Shown one piece after another: positions 45,112 to 55,905 of a stretch of DNA of 60,000 nt. Position 1 is the first letter of the stretch, and every line of letters starts with the position of its first letter. The stretch spans positions 2,758,559-2,818,558 of the forward strand of contig NW_003314265.1 in assembly GCF_000143415.4 (NCBI RefSeq). Direction: 5' to 3'. Origin of the DNA: Selaginella moellendorffii (taxonomy: Eukaryota; Streptophyta; Lycopodiopsida; Selaginellales; Selaginellaceae). Under the pieces are notes generated by a model, which was not told the origin of the DNA, did not search any database, and worked only from the letters and a program-made list of their open reading frames with translations. The translations under genes were made by a program, and so were the position numbers.

Positions 45112-45420
45112 AGTCTGGTACTCACTGCGCTGGTCGACATGTATGGCGTCTCCGACTCGCTGGATTCCAGGAGGATGGCCTTCTGGACGGCCGTGATCTT
45201 CCCACGTGCATAGCACTCTACCTCACCGGTGATGTTGCATCTCCATCGTTTCGCGAAGATGGGAGAACACGCTCAAATCTCTTCCCACCTGCCAAGAACT
45301 TGGTGTCGTTGTTCATGGCTGCCTCGCTGTGGCTCCACTTATGCCCAGCGAGGGAACTCCCGTACTTCTCCAGCGTCGGGGCTCCGATACACAGTTTTGT
45401 AAATGTTTTAATAATCAAAT
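45112..45420 (+). pseudogene. PPR-protein gene fragment
   Basis: LTALVDMYGVSDSLDSRRMAFWTAVI (split here by eye into its PPR pieces ALVDMYG and FWTAVI) and, in a shifted frame, STYAQRGNSR resemble consecutive PLS-type pentatricopeptide repeats. Frames are broken and there is no start. It lies 5' to 5' with the repeated-exon gene, whose last exon also carries a PPR-like motif. Confidence 0.5.
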
Positions 45421-46208
45421 TATAAAGATGTTTATAGTTTATAAACTTTCAAGTATATTCTATTTAATGTATATAATTTATAACATTCTTAAATACATAT
45501 TGCATGTTTCATATAAGTTGATTTGTGTTTTGGTATGCCATTGGATACTGCCATTTATGACTGATCATCTTGAAACCTAGATATGCCGGGAATCTGCTTC
45601 AGAAAACAGGTTAACACCAAATATTTCTGGCTCTTTGTTTTGCAACTTCAATTTTTGTAAACTCCCTCTCTTTGCATGGGAGGCAATGAAGTGCCACCAT
45701 GAAAAGAGAGAGAGGGATGGGAGGAAGGGGAGCACGGGAGGCCTCCCATTAAACACCATCCTTCTCCACCTAACTGGCAATGGTGTGGCATGATTACATA
45801 GCATTTCTCTTCGTCCGACTCTCTCTCTCTCTCTCTCTCTGGTGCTGCCACACAACATTACTTCCAATCACTTTAACTTAGACCAAAGCCTCTTTCATAG
45901 GACAGAGATGAGAGAAAAGAGGGTCTTTTCCTGGTCTTTTCCTTTGTGTGCAATGCTAACTAGTGTGTAAATATCTCTCCTTTTGCTTTGCTCCTCTAGA
46001 TTGGCGGATGTTGGGATACCCTCTTCTCTAAGGGGTTTGAGGTTCTTCTCTGGAATGGAAATGCTAGTCAACCCAAGCAGCAGCAGCAGCAGCAGCTAGA
46101 TTGGAAGTGGTCTTTTTTTTGCTCTCAAGGGGCAGCAACAATGATCATATGGAGGTTTCTATGAATTTGTGAAGCTCAGTGGTACTATTAGCTTTGGCAT
46201 TATGGAAT
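45421..46208 (+). promoter_or_regulatory. Upstream region of the LRR gene fragment
   Basis: AT-rich to about 45560, then GC-richer sequence with a CT microsatellite (about 45819-45840, 11 units) and a short CAG run (about 46077-46096). These look like the promoter and 5' leader of the gene starting at 46209. Confidence 0.35.
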
Positions 46209-46466
46209 ATGGGCATGCTCTTCATCTTTGCACAACCTGGAGCTAGTAACTATTGCTACATAGTCTTCTCCTCTTGGATCATCCTTAGTCTTATTTTTCC
46301 AACGGATGCCTTGCAAGTTTTCAAGCACACTCTTGGGAATCCACCAGAACTTCACAGGTGGATAGGTGATGATCCTTGCTTAGTTTTGTCGTCATGGAGA
46401 GGAATCAAATGTGGTGGAGATAGCCATGCTATTGTCCCACTGTTCAAATTCTTTTTTTCTTCATGA
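46209..46466 (+). pseudogene. 5' fragment of an LRR receptor-like gene (signal peptide and LRRNT)
   Basis: ATG 46209 (MGMLFIFAQPG); hydrophobic segment YCYIVFSSWIILSLIFPTDA as signal peptide; then ALQVFKHTLGNPPELHRW and DDPCLVLSSWRGIKC, the paired-cysteine cap that precedes leucine-rich repeats in plant receptor kinases. No LRR or kinase follows; instead Helitron sequence begins within about 100-250 bp. The gene was cut by the insertion, or this is exon 1 of a gene whose remainder is elsewhere. Confidence 0.55.
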
Positions 46467-46717
46467 AGAACAAATAATGCTAAAAAATGTTTCTAAACTC
46501 CAAAATGTCAAAGAAGTGCCAATCAAAAGCTGAGAAAAACCATAGTCGTTGGATGGACAGATGCAGATGGGAGTGGAAAGAGAGAAATGCTATGTAATCA
46601 TAAATACTTACCCAATAAATGTTAGGTGGTTTACAAAGAGGTTTTATATTAGTGTTGATTGTAAAAACAAAAGGATCTTGAGGAAGGAAGTGGCCCTTGT
46701 GTGTGGTGTTTTAAACT

Positions 46718-48122
46718 TTAATTCCAAGTCCATGTGGTGATGTGCATCTTGATAAAGCCACATAAAGTTGTCCATGAGTGAAAATTGGGTGGGGCAAGTA
46801 AACTCCAACTCTGTCCTTGGCATTTGAAGATTGTTAAGCAGTAACCCAAATGAATTGGAAATTGTCTTTTGGACATTTTGAATGGAATTTCTGTATTTAA
46901 TGCTATTAGTGTGATATATGGGATAAAAAATTTTGCCCCTTTAAATTGCCTCGTCACAATTTCACAATTTAAAACATTTGGTGGTGCATTTTTCAAGATG
47001 AGAAGTGTGCCGTTACATAGTCCTATTGATGGAGACAATTCTTTAGGAGGATAAGAATAACACCTTATTTGAGAGAGAGTTTATATGGTGGGAGACCAGA
47101 AGGTGTTATAGAATTTAGGAATTCTATTGGAAAACTTTCAAGATATTTAGTGTTAACAAAATCAATGTTTTCATAAATATATGTATCATTTTGTAATTTA
47201 GAGACAATAGTGTTGTTAATTGCAAATGTGTCATTGTTAAGTAGGGTAAATATGACTCGATTGGCTGCAATATAAGGGTTTGAAATATCAAGTACTGAAG
47301 GGTAGACAAAATTAATAATAAATGAATAAATTAGTTGTATATAAGGTAATAAAATAGAGTTAGAAGGTAAAGATGGTAAATTTTGAAAATTTTCACCATT
47401 TCCGACTTTGAGAAGCTATTCAGCCCATAATATATCACTTTTAGTAAGTTGCATACTTTTTATCAAAGATAATTTTCTAAATAATCACCATAATTTATTC
47501 ATTTTTACAAAACTTGAAATAATTTATGCCCTATGTCCATGTGGAATGACTAAAAGTGTTTGTCTAAAGTCCTCACTAGTGATAACAATTATGCCACCAA
47601 AAGGTAATGATGTATTTCTTAGGTCTCACAACACTTGATCAACAACAGTGAATACATGAATGTGAACCATATTTATTTTATCCCATAACAATGCATTAGT
47701 AGTTTTGATTCTTTTACCTACTTCACTATTAGTAGTTATAGTATAAGTTGATGTTTTATTTATTGGAATAGAAAATTTAAAAGTAGTGTGTGAGGTTTGG
47801 CCATTATAAAGTAAAGTATTTGCAATTCCTGTCCAAGCTATGTTAGCAACATTTATTTTTCTCAGTTGTAAAATATTTATAAAAGTGTTAAAAAGAATGT
47901 TTTACCAGTACCACCAAGGCCATCAATGAAAATGTATCGATTATGCTCAATTAGGTGATCAATAACATTAAAAATATCATTAAAAATGATTAACTGTTCT
48001 TGATTAAATTGAGGAATATTTTGTTCAACATTTTGATATATTTGTGTTGAGTTGACAATATTTTCATCATCAAAATTTTCAAATGGGAAAAAATACGTGG
48101 TAGTTTTGATTAGTTTTGCCAT
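46718..48122 (-). pseudogene. Helitron PIF1-like helicase remnant
   Basis: FNQEQLIIFNDIFNVID followed by the Walker A motif GLGGTGKTF (48122-47877), and, at the other end, the C-terminal helicase motifs GLCNGTLLILKNAPPN and [18 protein letters not shown] (47038-46718). The part between is broken by many stops. Confidence 0.8.
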
Positions 48123-48280
48123 CCATTCTCATTTTAATTTTTGTATCATGTAAAGCATATTCATAATGAAAAAATTGATTTTTTTTGCATGAAATCTTCA
48201 CAAAAGAAGTCTTTAAATTTATCCCATAAGAAGTAAGGATCTTTTGGAGTGCAAAAGATACAAAGTAATATAAATAATTG

Positions 48281-49067
48281 TCATAATTGTGATGACATTA
48301 TAAAAAAGTAAGTATTTTTTAAACATTTTTCCCATTCAATATCATCAGCTATAAACCCCATTGCATCTACAACTTGTTGAAATGTGTCATAATAAATATT
48401 ATTAACTGTTTTGAGATCTTTGAAAGATGTAGCACCTTTTTTATGAAATAAAATAAGATGTAAACGATATAATTCAACATTGGATGGCGATATAAAATAC
48501 ATTTAGGAAATGGCATTTTTTATATGTCAAATTTTCCAATTATGAGTATGAGAGTTAAATGTATAATATAAAAGGATTTCAGGATATATATATTGTTTAG
48601 CATTTAGATCATTTATATTTAATTTAAACTATTTTTTCAACATCATACCATTTTGAGTAGCTTTTTGAAGTGTTATTGTTTAGAACTTTCTATAAAATAG
48701 ACATCTTAAAAATTTGGAAGATGGATAGGAAGATAGATTATAAAGGTTGAATGATCATGCATTTTAAATTTAAAGAGTCTCTATATTTGGCTCTAGAGTA
48801 GATATATAATATGTATTTAAAAAGGTAGAGATTACATTCTAATTTAAAATATTATCAGGTTGTTGGGTTGCTGAATGGATTTCAATTGTAACACAATCAT
48901 AATATTTATAAATATATTTAGATAAATATTTAATACTTTTTATAGTAGCACAAATTTCAATATTAATATGAGCATTATATTTTTTACAAAGGTATTTATT
49001 ATAAGGCACTACCCAATGATTATCAATATAGCACCCAATTTTTATAAATATGCAGCCATTATCAGGT
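48281..49067 (-). pseudogene. Helitron Rep domain and linker remnant
   Basis: Next to the gypsy insertion, translation gives CYIDNHWVVPYNKYLCKKYN, HINIEICATIKSIKYLSKYI, the helitron-like Rep region with the tyrosine-bearing KYLSKYIYK segment. At 48502-48281 the linker typical before the helicase follows (NVELYRLHLILFHKKGATSF, DTFQQVVDAMGFIADD). Confidence 0.8.
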
Positions 49068-49242
49068 TGTGAGGGCCAAGTGTATGGCTACGATGCCGTA
49101 TACTAATATTAGCGTAGTGGGATTTTGGTAGCCGTCGGATTGGTTTCAATCCGGACCACTCGCTCCTGTATATAAGCTAGGGTTTTTGGGCTAATTAATA
49201 TACATATTTCTGTATTCCCTTTCCATATTCCATGCACTCACG
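49068..49242 (+). repeat. 5' LTR of gypsy element B
   Basis: 175 bp; contains a TATATAA box at about 49171. Five transitions separate it from 54419-54593. Confidence 0.93.
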
Positions 49243-49243
49243 T

Positions 49244-49260
49244 TGGTGGAGGTGAGGGGC
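49244..49260 (+). promoter_or_regulatory. Probable primer-binding site of gypsy element B
   Basis: TGGTGGAGGTGAGGGGC, one base after the LTR, complementary to a tRNA 3' end CCTCCACCA; it is not the initiator-Met type. The tRNA was not assigned. Confidence 0.5.
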
Positions 49261-49475
49261 ACTTTTGATTGTCCCTGGGGAGTGCTTGGATTTGGGATTT
49301 CAGTTTAGATCTAACTTTTGCATTGTCTAGATTTAGCTTTTTCCATTTCCTTTCTTTTGTTCTTTCCTTTCAGGATTTTGGTTTAGATTTAGCTTTTTGC
49401 ATTGTCTAGATCTACCATTTCTTTCCAGCTTTTTGTCATTTCTCTTCTTTTGCTCTTTCTTTTTCATTTATCTTC

Positions 49476-50207
49476 ATGGCCGATCCGCAATCTCCTCCTT
49501 TGACTTTAGAGCAGCAATTGGTTCAATTTCTTGATGCTATGTGCTTGCAATTGAACAACCAAACTCAGTTGATGGTGGCGTTCACAGCACATGGTACAAC
49601 TCCTCCTGCTCTTGGTGCCAATCCTTGCGTTCGGCCGGAGTTCTTTCGTGGGAATCCTGGGGATGATGTGTACCATTGGTTCGATCATTTTATGGTGATT
49701 GCCACATATCATTCTTGGGATGATGCTCGACATTTGTGTGAGTTCCCCACATGTCTCCAAGGGACGGCATTGCAGTGGTACAATGGATTGAGCGCAGCCA
49801 CTCGTGGCGATTGGAGTGTTTTTCCGGACGTCTTCAAACACGCCTTCGGACATGCCGATGATTGTGATGATGCCTTCCAACAATTGCATCGTCTTCGCCA
49901 AGGGCCATCTGAGTCGGTGATGCAATTTGGTGTTCGTTTCCGAAGTCTTTTGCTTCGTGCGGAGCCAAATATGTTGGAGCGGATCAAGCTAGGAATGTTG
50001 TGGCCAGCACTTCGTCAAGATCTTGTCGGACTTGTGTATGCACTTGCTCCTGCCACTCTTGACGATGCTCTTCACTTGGCACAACGTTATGAGACTTCAC
50101 CTCTTCCACTTCTTGTTACATGTCCTTCAGCTCCACTTCCTATGAGTGATGGTCCTGTTCCAATGGAGGTTGATGCTGCTACTACTCGAGTCCAAGGACA
50201 AAGGTGA
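49476..50207 (+). pseudogene. gag of gypsy element B
   Basis: MADPQSPPLTLEQQLVQFLD start; capsid region with FFRGNPGDDVYHWFDHF, LQGTALQWYNGL and FGVRFRSLLLRAEP, typical retrotransposon gag. The frame stops at a TGA (50205-50207), beyond which the same frame continues with a zinc knuckle CWACDEVGHIYQHC (about 50228). The stop fits a CGA to TGA change. Confidence 0.85.
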
Positions 50208-50960
50208 GGATGTGGTCGTGGCCGTGATGTTTGTTGCTGGGCGTGTGATGAAGTTGGTCATATTTATCAGCATTGTCGGCGCTTTCCGGATTGGCGACTT
50301 CCATTTCCTGGGTGGAGACCTTGGCGTCAGCAACGTCCCATTGGTGCTGCTGTAGTGGAAGGTTTGGATACCGAGGTGCATTCAAGAAACGAGGAGTCGC
50401 GCGAGTAATGGAGGGACCTTGCACGAATAAGTTAGTGACCCCTCCATCTTTCTTTCGGGAGTATCATCAAGGGGTTCACTCGACACCGGTTCATCCAATG
50501 TTTACTTTCCAAGCTCGTTTTTATAACAAGAGGTCTCCTATTCTTCTCTCCATGTTGGTTGATACAAGTTCGAGTTTATCTTCTATTGCTCGACTTGTTG
50601 CCACATGTTGTCGTCTACACTTGCGTCGTGCGGCGGATCCAGTTTTCATTCTTTATGGCAACGGCCGTACACATGCATGTGCACGAGATAAGGCGGACTT
50701 GGTTGTGCGTGTGGGCGATCTCGAGCTTGAGTTGTAGTCGTTGCGGGTGGTGCCAAGTCAAGCTTTTGACCTCATTCTTGGTATGGATTGGTTGCAGCAC
50801 AATCATGCCAAGTGTGACTTTGAGGCTTCTCCCCCTTGTCTCATACTTCCTTATGTTTCATTCATTCCTCTCACTTCCGTACCTCTTTGTCCCTCTACTT
50901 CTACCTCTGCTTCCATTACTTTTGTTCCCCCACTATTTCCTCTTGTGTTTCCATCTTGTT

Positions 50961-50965
50961 CTGCT
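50961..50965. repeat. Target-site duplication CTGCT of the TRIM (left)
   Basis: Matched by CTGCT at 51560-51564; removing the TRIM restores the pol reading frame (CSALPFSDPS). Confidence 0.93.
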
Positions 50966-51160
50966 TGTAAGCTCCTAGATTTGGACTTCCCGGGAGGTCA
51001 CCCAGCCCAGTACTATTCAAACCCAAGGACGCTTAACCCCAAATATCCCAAGACCCTTAACCAATTGGAAAAGGGGGTGCACTCTTGTTCATGGGCCCTT
51101 TCCCTCTATATTTGAACCCCAATGGATCGCCTCTCGAGTCGTTCCCTTTGGTTGCTTACA
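50966..51160 (-). repeat. TRIM LTR (3' in element orientation)
   Basis: 195 bp; one mismatch to the partner at 51365-51559. Confidence 0.95.
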
Positions 51161-51364
51161 ATCCACCACGCTTCCCTGCAAGTTCACGCCCTCGTGAACG
51201 GAAGCTGAGAGCCGCAGCTCTCCCGAGAGTCCCGCTCTCTTGACACCCTACCCCTCGGGTCGAGCCCAGTGGGAGCAAACTGGACCAGCCAGATGTCAAT
51301 CAACATGTGGTGCGATTCCCTAGCCAACCAACAGAGTCGGACCCGAGACCGCTCCGATACCAAA

Positions 51365-51559
51365 TGTAAGCTCCTAGATTTGGACTTCCCGGGAGGTCAC
51401 CCAGCCCAGTACTATTCAAACCCAAGGACGCTTAACCCCAAATATCCCAAGACCCTTAACCAATTGGAAAAGGGGGTGCACTCTTGTTCATGGGCCCTTT
51501 CCCTCTATATTTGAACCCCAACGGATCGCCTCTCGAGTCGTTCCCTTTGGTTGCTTACA
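51365..51559 (-). repeat. TRIM LTR (5' in element orientation)
   Basis: 195 bp; followed on the minus strand by the primer-binding site. Confidence 0.95.
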
Positions 51560-54418
51560 CTGCTCTTCCTTTTTCCGATCCCTCCGATGATCTTTGTGTT
51601 GCAGCTGTTGACCAGCTCATGAAGGAGTATTTTGATTTCTTTGAATTTCACCTATCGTCTGGGGCCAAGATTGCCACACGTTATCCCATTCCAACTGGGG
51701 ATGCTCGTCCAATCAAGGTTCCTGTTCGTCGTCGGTCACCCAAGGAGATCAAGATTTTACATGCAAACGTCAAGGAGATGTTGGAAAAGGGTGTTATTCG
51801 GAAGTCGCGGAGTCCTTAGGCATGTGAACCTCATCTTGTGACGAAGCCTGATGGGAGTATTCGTTTCTGCATTGACTATCATCCGTTAAATGAAGTGACG
51901 ATCCCGGACATGTACCCTCTTCCTCACACTGCTGATCTCTTGGATCGTCTGGGGCGAAGTCGTTGGTTCACCAAGCTAGATCTTGCTTCTGGGTATTGGC
52001 AAGTACCGATGGCCAAAGAAGATATTCCTAAGATTGCTTTTCGTACACCATTTGGTTTGTACGAGTTCTTGGTGATGCCTTTGGTTTGAAAAATGCTCCA
52101 GCAACTTTTCAGCGGATGATGGACGAGGTTCTTTGCGATATGCCGGAGGTGACGGCTGACTTCATTGATGATGTCTCGATCCACTCGGAGGGGACATGGC
52201 AGGAGCACGTTCGTGATGTTTGTAAAGTGTTGGATCGGCTACGCGACGTTGGTTTAAAGCTGAAGCGGTCAAAGTGCGTGTTTGGGTCCAAGGACACAAC
52301 TTATCTTGGGTACCGTATTTCTCGTGAAGGTTTGCAAGTTGATCCTGACAAACTTGTGGCTGTTCTAAAGTTCCCTACTCCGAAGTGTGTGAATAATGTG
52401 CAACGCTTTTTGGGTAAGGTGCAGTATCTTGGTTGTTTTGTGGATCATCTTTCCGATCGCACTACACCATTGCGAGTATTGCTGAAGGCATTAACGTCAT
52501 CTTTCATCTGGTCTCTGGATTGTGAGCGGGCATTCGTGAATCTCAAAGAGCTATTGACGACTCCTCTGGTTTTGGCATATCTTGACTACACTCGACCTTT
52601 TATTTTGCCCGTGGATGCTTCTGACATTGGTTTTGGAGGTGTGTTGATGCAAGAGAGCTCGAGTGTGCCTGGTCAGCGCCATCCCATTGCATACATAAGC
52701 CGTACATTACAACCAGCGGAGATGAACTACTCCACGACAGAGAAGGAGTGTTTAGCAGCAGTCTGGGGTTTCGAGAAACTTCATGCATATCTACATGGTT
52801 CTCGGACATTACTTGAAGGGGACCATGCTGCTGTTACTTCATTATTGAAGCGGAAGAACCTGGTTGGTCGTACGGCTTGATGGGCTTTGAAGCTTCAGAT
52901 ATATGATTTCGATGTTGTTCATCGCCAAGGGAGTTCTATGGCTGATGCTGATGCCCTTTCTCGAGCTCCTCTTCCTTCTCCACTCACTTCTCATGTTTCT
53001 GACGAACCTGTTGTTCCAGCATCTGTGGATTTTCTAGATGAGGATTCTGTGCCGTCGGCAGTTGCTGTCCTTGACGTTCAGTGTCCACAAGGCGCAAAGC
53101 AAGATCTACCTTCTCTTGATGAGGTTCGCGAGGCTCAAAAGATTGAGCCGTGGATTCGAAGGCTTCGAGATGGGTTTGAGAATCCTGCATCACTTGCTGA
53201 TGACTTGCCTTTCCAGCATTTACATTCTCAATATCGCCTTGAAGATGGCTTTCTTTATTTTGTGGGAACGGATCCTGATGATCATTTACGGCTGGTTGTG
53301 CCTTCGGTGTTTATTCTGCGGTTTCTCCATGCTTACCATGATTCTCCTGTTCTAGGTGGGCATATGGGACACCGTCGTGTCATTGAGAAGCTGCGTTGAT
53401 CTTTCTATTGGCCAGAGATGCGACGTGATATTATCCGGTATGTGCGTAGCTGCATTTGGTGCCAAGCTCGTAATACTCCCCCTTGTGCTGCGGAAGGACG
53501 GTTGGAGTCAATTGCAGTTTCTCATCCGTTTGAGTTGGTGGCGTTTGATCTTATGGGACCTTTTCCACGATCGACTGCTGGCAATGAATATGTTATTATT
53601 GCTTCTGACTACTTGACTCGTTGGGTGGAAGTTGGTGCTCTTGCTAACGCCTCTGCAATTGCTGTTGGATACTTCCTCCTCAATCGAGTGGTGTTCCAGC
53701 ATTCTTGTCCAGAGCGGATTCTTTCGGATAATGGTCCTGTATTTATGGCTGAGGTATTTCATGTTTTGACATCTCGGTTGGGGATACGCCACACTTTTAC
53801 GAGTGCTTATCATCCACAATCAGACGGTCTGGTAGAACGGCTTGTTTGGACATTCAAAGGGATGATTGCAAAGTATATGAACTTTCAGCATTCGGATTGG
53901 GATGGTTATTTGCCGTCTCTTCGGTATGCCTATGTCACAGGGGTGCAGAGTTCTGTTGGTGCTTCACCATATAAACTTTTATATGGTCATGATCCAATAT
54001 TACCAACAGAGCTGGGTTTACCTTCGTGATTGCCACGAGCTCCTGATGATAGGTCATGGGATCATAATTCCCATCATCGTCCACCTGCAGAGTACAAAGT
54101 GGATGATTTGGTGTTAGTCCGTTTTCCCCATCTTACGGTACGTGGTTTATCTAAGGGGCTCCTTGCGCAGTGGAAAGGACCGTATCGGGTGTTGTGGCAA
54201 ATTGGACCACAAGTTTATGAGGTTCGGCATGACGTTCAGCAGGCCGATCCTCCGGAGATTGTGCATGTGCAGCGGTTAAAACGCTTCATACAAAGGGATC
54301 AGGAGCAGTTAATACCGTCTAAAGATCCACCGATGCCTCCTCCTGACGTTCCTCCAGATCCCGGCCCATCTACAAAAGAACCCTGACGGCCTTCCATTAT
54401 TCCGAGAGGAGGGGATGA

Positions 54419-54593
54419 TGTGAGGGCCAAGTGTATAGCTACGATGCCGTATACTAATATTAGCGTAGTGGGATTTTGGTAGCCGTCGGATTGGTTTCAA
54501 TCCAGACCACTCGCTCCTGTATATAAGCTAGGGTTTTTGGGCTAATTGATATACACATTTCTGTATTCCCTTTCCATATTCCATGCACTCACA
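54419..54593 (+). repeat. 3' LTR of gypsy element B
   Basis: 175 bp, preceded by the purine-rich tract GAGAGGAGGGGATGA and followed by the AGGT duplication. Confidence 0.93.
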
Positions 54594-54690
54594 AGGTCTA
54601 TAATAATTTAGATATCCATCAACACTAAAAGTAATTTTATAATTAATTTTTTTTCGATAACCTTTTATGCAAGTGCCATTTTCCATGCAA
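54594..54690 (-). pseudogene. Helitron Rep remnant on the far side of the gypsy insertion
   Basis: CMENGTCIKGYRKKINYKIT then SVDGYLNYYRP, which joins in frame to DNGCIFIKIG at 49067 once the gypsy element and one copy of AGGT are removed. Confidence 0.8.
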
Positions 54691-55560
54691 AGACTATTGG
54701 GTGTTTACTTGTTTCTAGCGAGTGCTCTCTCTCTTTCTTTCCAAGATGTTGTTTGAGCTATTACAGATAGCAGAAATCGTGCTTGCCTGAATGTCAAGGA
54801 CGAGCTCCCAAGCAATTTAGCTGCTCTAATTGAGGTGAGTTTTGGGGCTTCTTCTCAATCTCTCATTCCTGCTTTTAGGCTCAGGAAATTGAAGCTGCAC
54901 AGGAAAAGGCTAGCGTTTCTCCTTTTCCTCTCTCATTTTCGGACTCTCCTCTCAGCGAGAACTGGATGATAATGATGGAAGTGATCAAGCGTCATCCACC
55001 TGAGATGCAGCAGGTCTTTAACTTCACCAACATCTATCATGGCATGAGCCCGGCGCTGGCTCACTACGACTGCTTGGCAGATCCTGCGCCGGAAGGGGCT
55101 GCTCGGGCCGAGGACAGCATGCCTTTCGAGCCGGGCGTGGGTGATGCTCCTGGCGGTGTGCCAGACTCAATCAACTCTCTACTGGTGCAAGGCTCTGGCA
55201 ACGAAGCCTTACAACACCAAGATCTACTTCACGGATCGTGTGTCCAGAAGGACAGGCTCAACGTCTCGGACAAGCTCAACTCGATCTAGCGTCAGGTCGG
55301 GCAGTGGACCCACGAGATCATGGCGGCTTATGCGACCAGGCTAAACATTGAGCTGACCATCGAGTGTAGGTGCAGAAGTACCACAGGCCATGCTGCTGAG
55401 GCACGCTGCCAGTCAAGAACCTCAAGTCTGCCACCACAATATCAATGTGAGGTTGAGTTCCACCACATTGAGAAGGACATGCGTACAGTAGCAGGAAGCC
55501 CTCTTGATTGTTTGGTCTCTCCTCTAACTCACATACTAGGAACTCTTTAGATGCAATTGA
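54691..55560 (+). pseudogene. Repeated-exon gene, copy 3 (array deleted)
   Basis: The leader (CTAGCGAGTGCTCTCTCTCT) and first exon match copy 1, but a stop follows ATGTTGTTTGAG...CTTGCC (TGA at about 54788). At about 54940 the sequence jumps from the intron before the array (CTCTCATTTTC) straight to GGACTCTCCTCTCAGCGAGA in the terminal exon, so the whole exon array is missing. The PPR-like end (MSPALAHYDCLADPAPEG, SMPFEPG) is kept. Similarity to copy 1 continues to about 55715. Confidence 0.75.
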
Positions 55561-55818
55561 AAACTATACTTGAATATTCTCTATTTACAATTTTCTTATC
55601 AATGATATAAATTTATCTAAATATAGAGATTACTTTAACACTTTAAAATGTTAATTCTCATAATTAATGAATTCTTTCATAAATTTAAATTTATATTGTG
55701 AGTGCTCGAGATATAGAATAGGTATATTGATTGGGGTTTAAACTGTTGTTTATATACAAGAATGGATAGATTAGATTCAGTCCTAAATAGATAGTTTATA
55801 TGCTATAGTATTACCTTG

Positions 55819-55844
55819 TATATGTATATATATATATGTGTATA

Positions 55845-55889
<45 letters not shown>

Positions 55890-55905
55890 GTATGTATATA
55901 CTAGC
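55819..55905. repeat. (TA)n/(TG)n microsatellite
   Basis: TATATG, TATA and TGTG units over about 85 bp, in the same relative place after copy 3 as the longer microsatellite after copy 1. Confidence 0.85.

Larger units (their letters stand above)
50966..51559 (-). mobile_element. TRIM retrotransposon (594 bp)
   Basis: Two 195-bp direct repeats (50966-51160 and 51365-51559) with TGTAAGC...GCTTACA type ends and one difference, separated by 204 bp without coding potential. On the minus strand the first LTR (51365 side) is followed by TTTGGTATCGGAGC, an initiator-Met tRNA primer site. It has a perfect 5-bp target duplication. It depends on other elements for movement. Confidence 0.95.
50208..54386 (+). 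pseudogene. pol of gypsy element B, broken mainly by single-base stops
   Basis: Protease-like SMLVDTSSSLSS (about 50553); after the TRIM, LPFSDPSDDL..., RT with IDYHPLNEV (51868), FIDDVSIHS (52165), RNase H (VDASDIGFGGVLMQ, 52610), integrase zinc finger (HAYHDSPVLGGH...CIWC, 53330-53465), DLMGPFPRST, SDNGPVF and SDGLVERL for the D-D-E core, and a C-terminal part ending 54386 (VQRLKRF). In-frame stops at 50737, 51819, 52880, 53399 and 54029 and one frame change near 52085 break it. Confidence 0.88.
49068..54593 (+). mobile_element. Gypsy element B (5526 bp), carrying a TRIM
   Basis: 175-bp LTRs with inverted termini TGTGAG...CTCACA (the 5' copy ends CTCACG), AGGT target duplication (49064-49067 and 54594-54597), gag, zinc knuckle, protease, RT, RNase H and integrase in gypsy order. 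The LTRs differ at 5 of 175 sites, all transitions. A complete TRIM is inserted between protease and RT. Confidence 0.93.
46500..54690 (-). mobile_element. Decayed Helitron (RepHel), interrupted by a gypsy element
   Basis: On the minus strand the 5' part of Rep lies at 54690-54594, continues beyond the inserted gypsy element at 49067, and is followed by the PIF1 helicase to about 46718. Both borders are approximate: the right side stops where the third repeated-exon copy begins, and neither the 5' TC nor the 3' CTRR hairpin end could be fixed. Several frames and stops show it is inactive. Confidence 0.75.

Noticed and set aside
50741-51514. Two frames with an identical C-terminal peptide (KLLDLDFPGGHPAQYYSNP)
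   Set aside because: The peptide is translation of the TRIM LTR, not a protein repeat.
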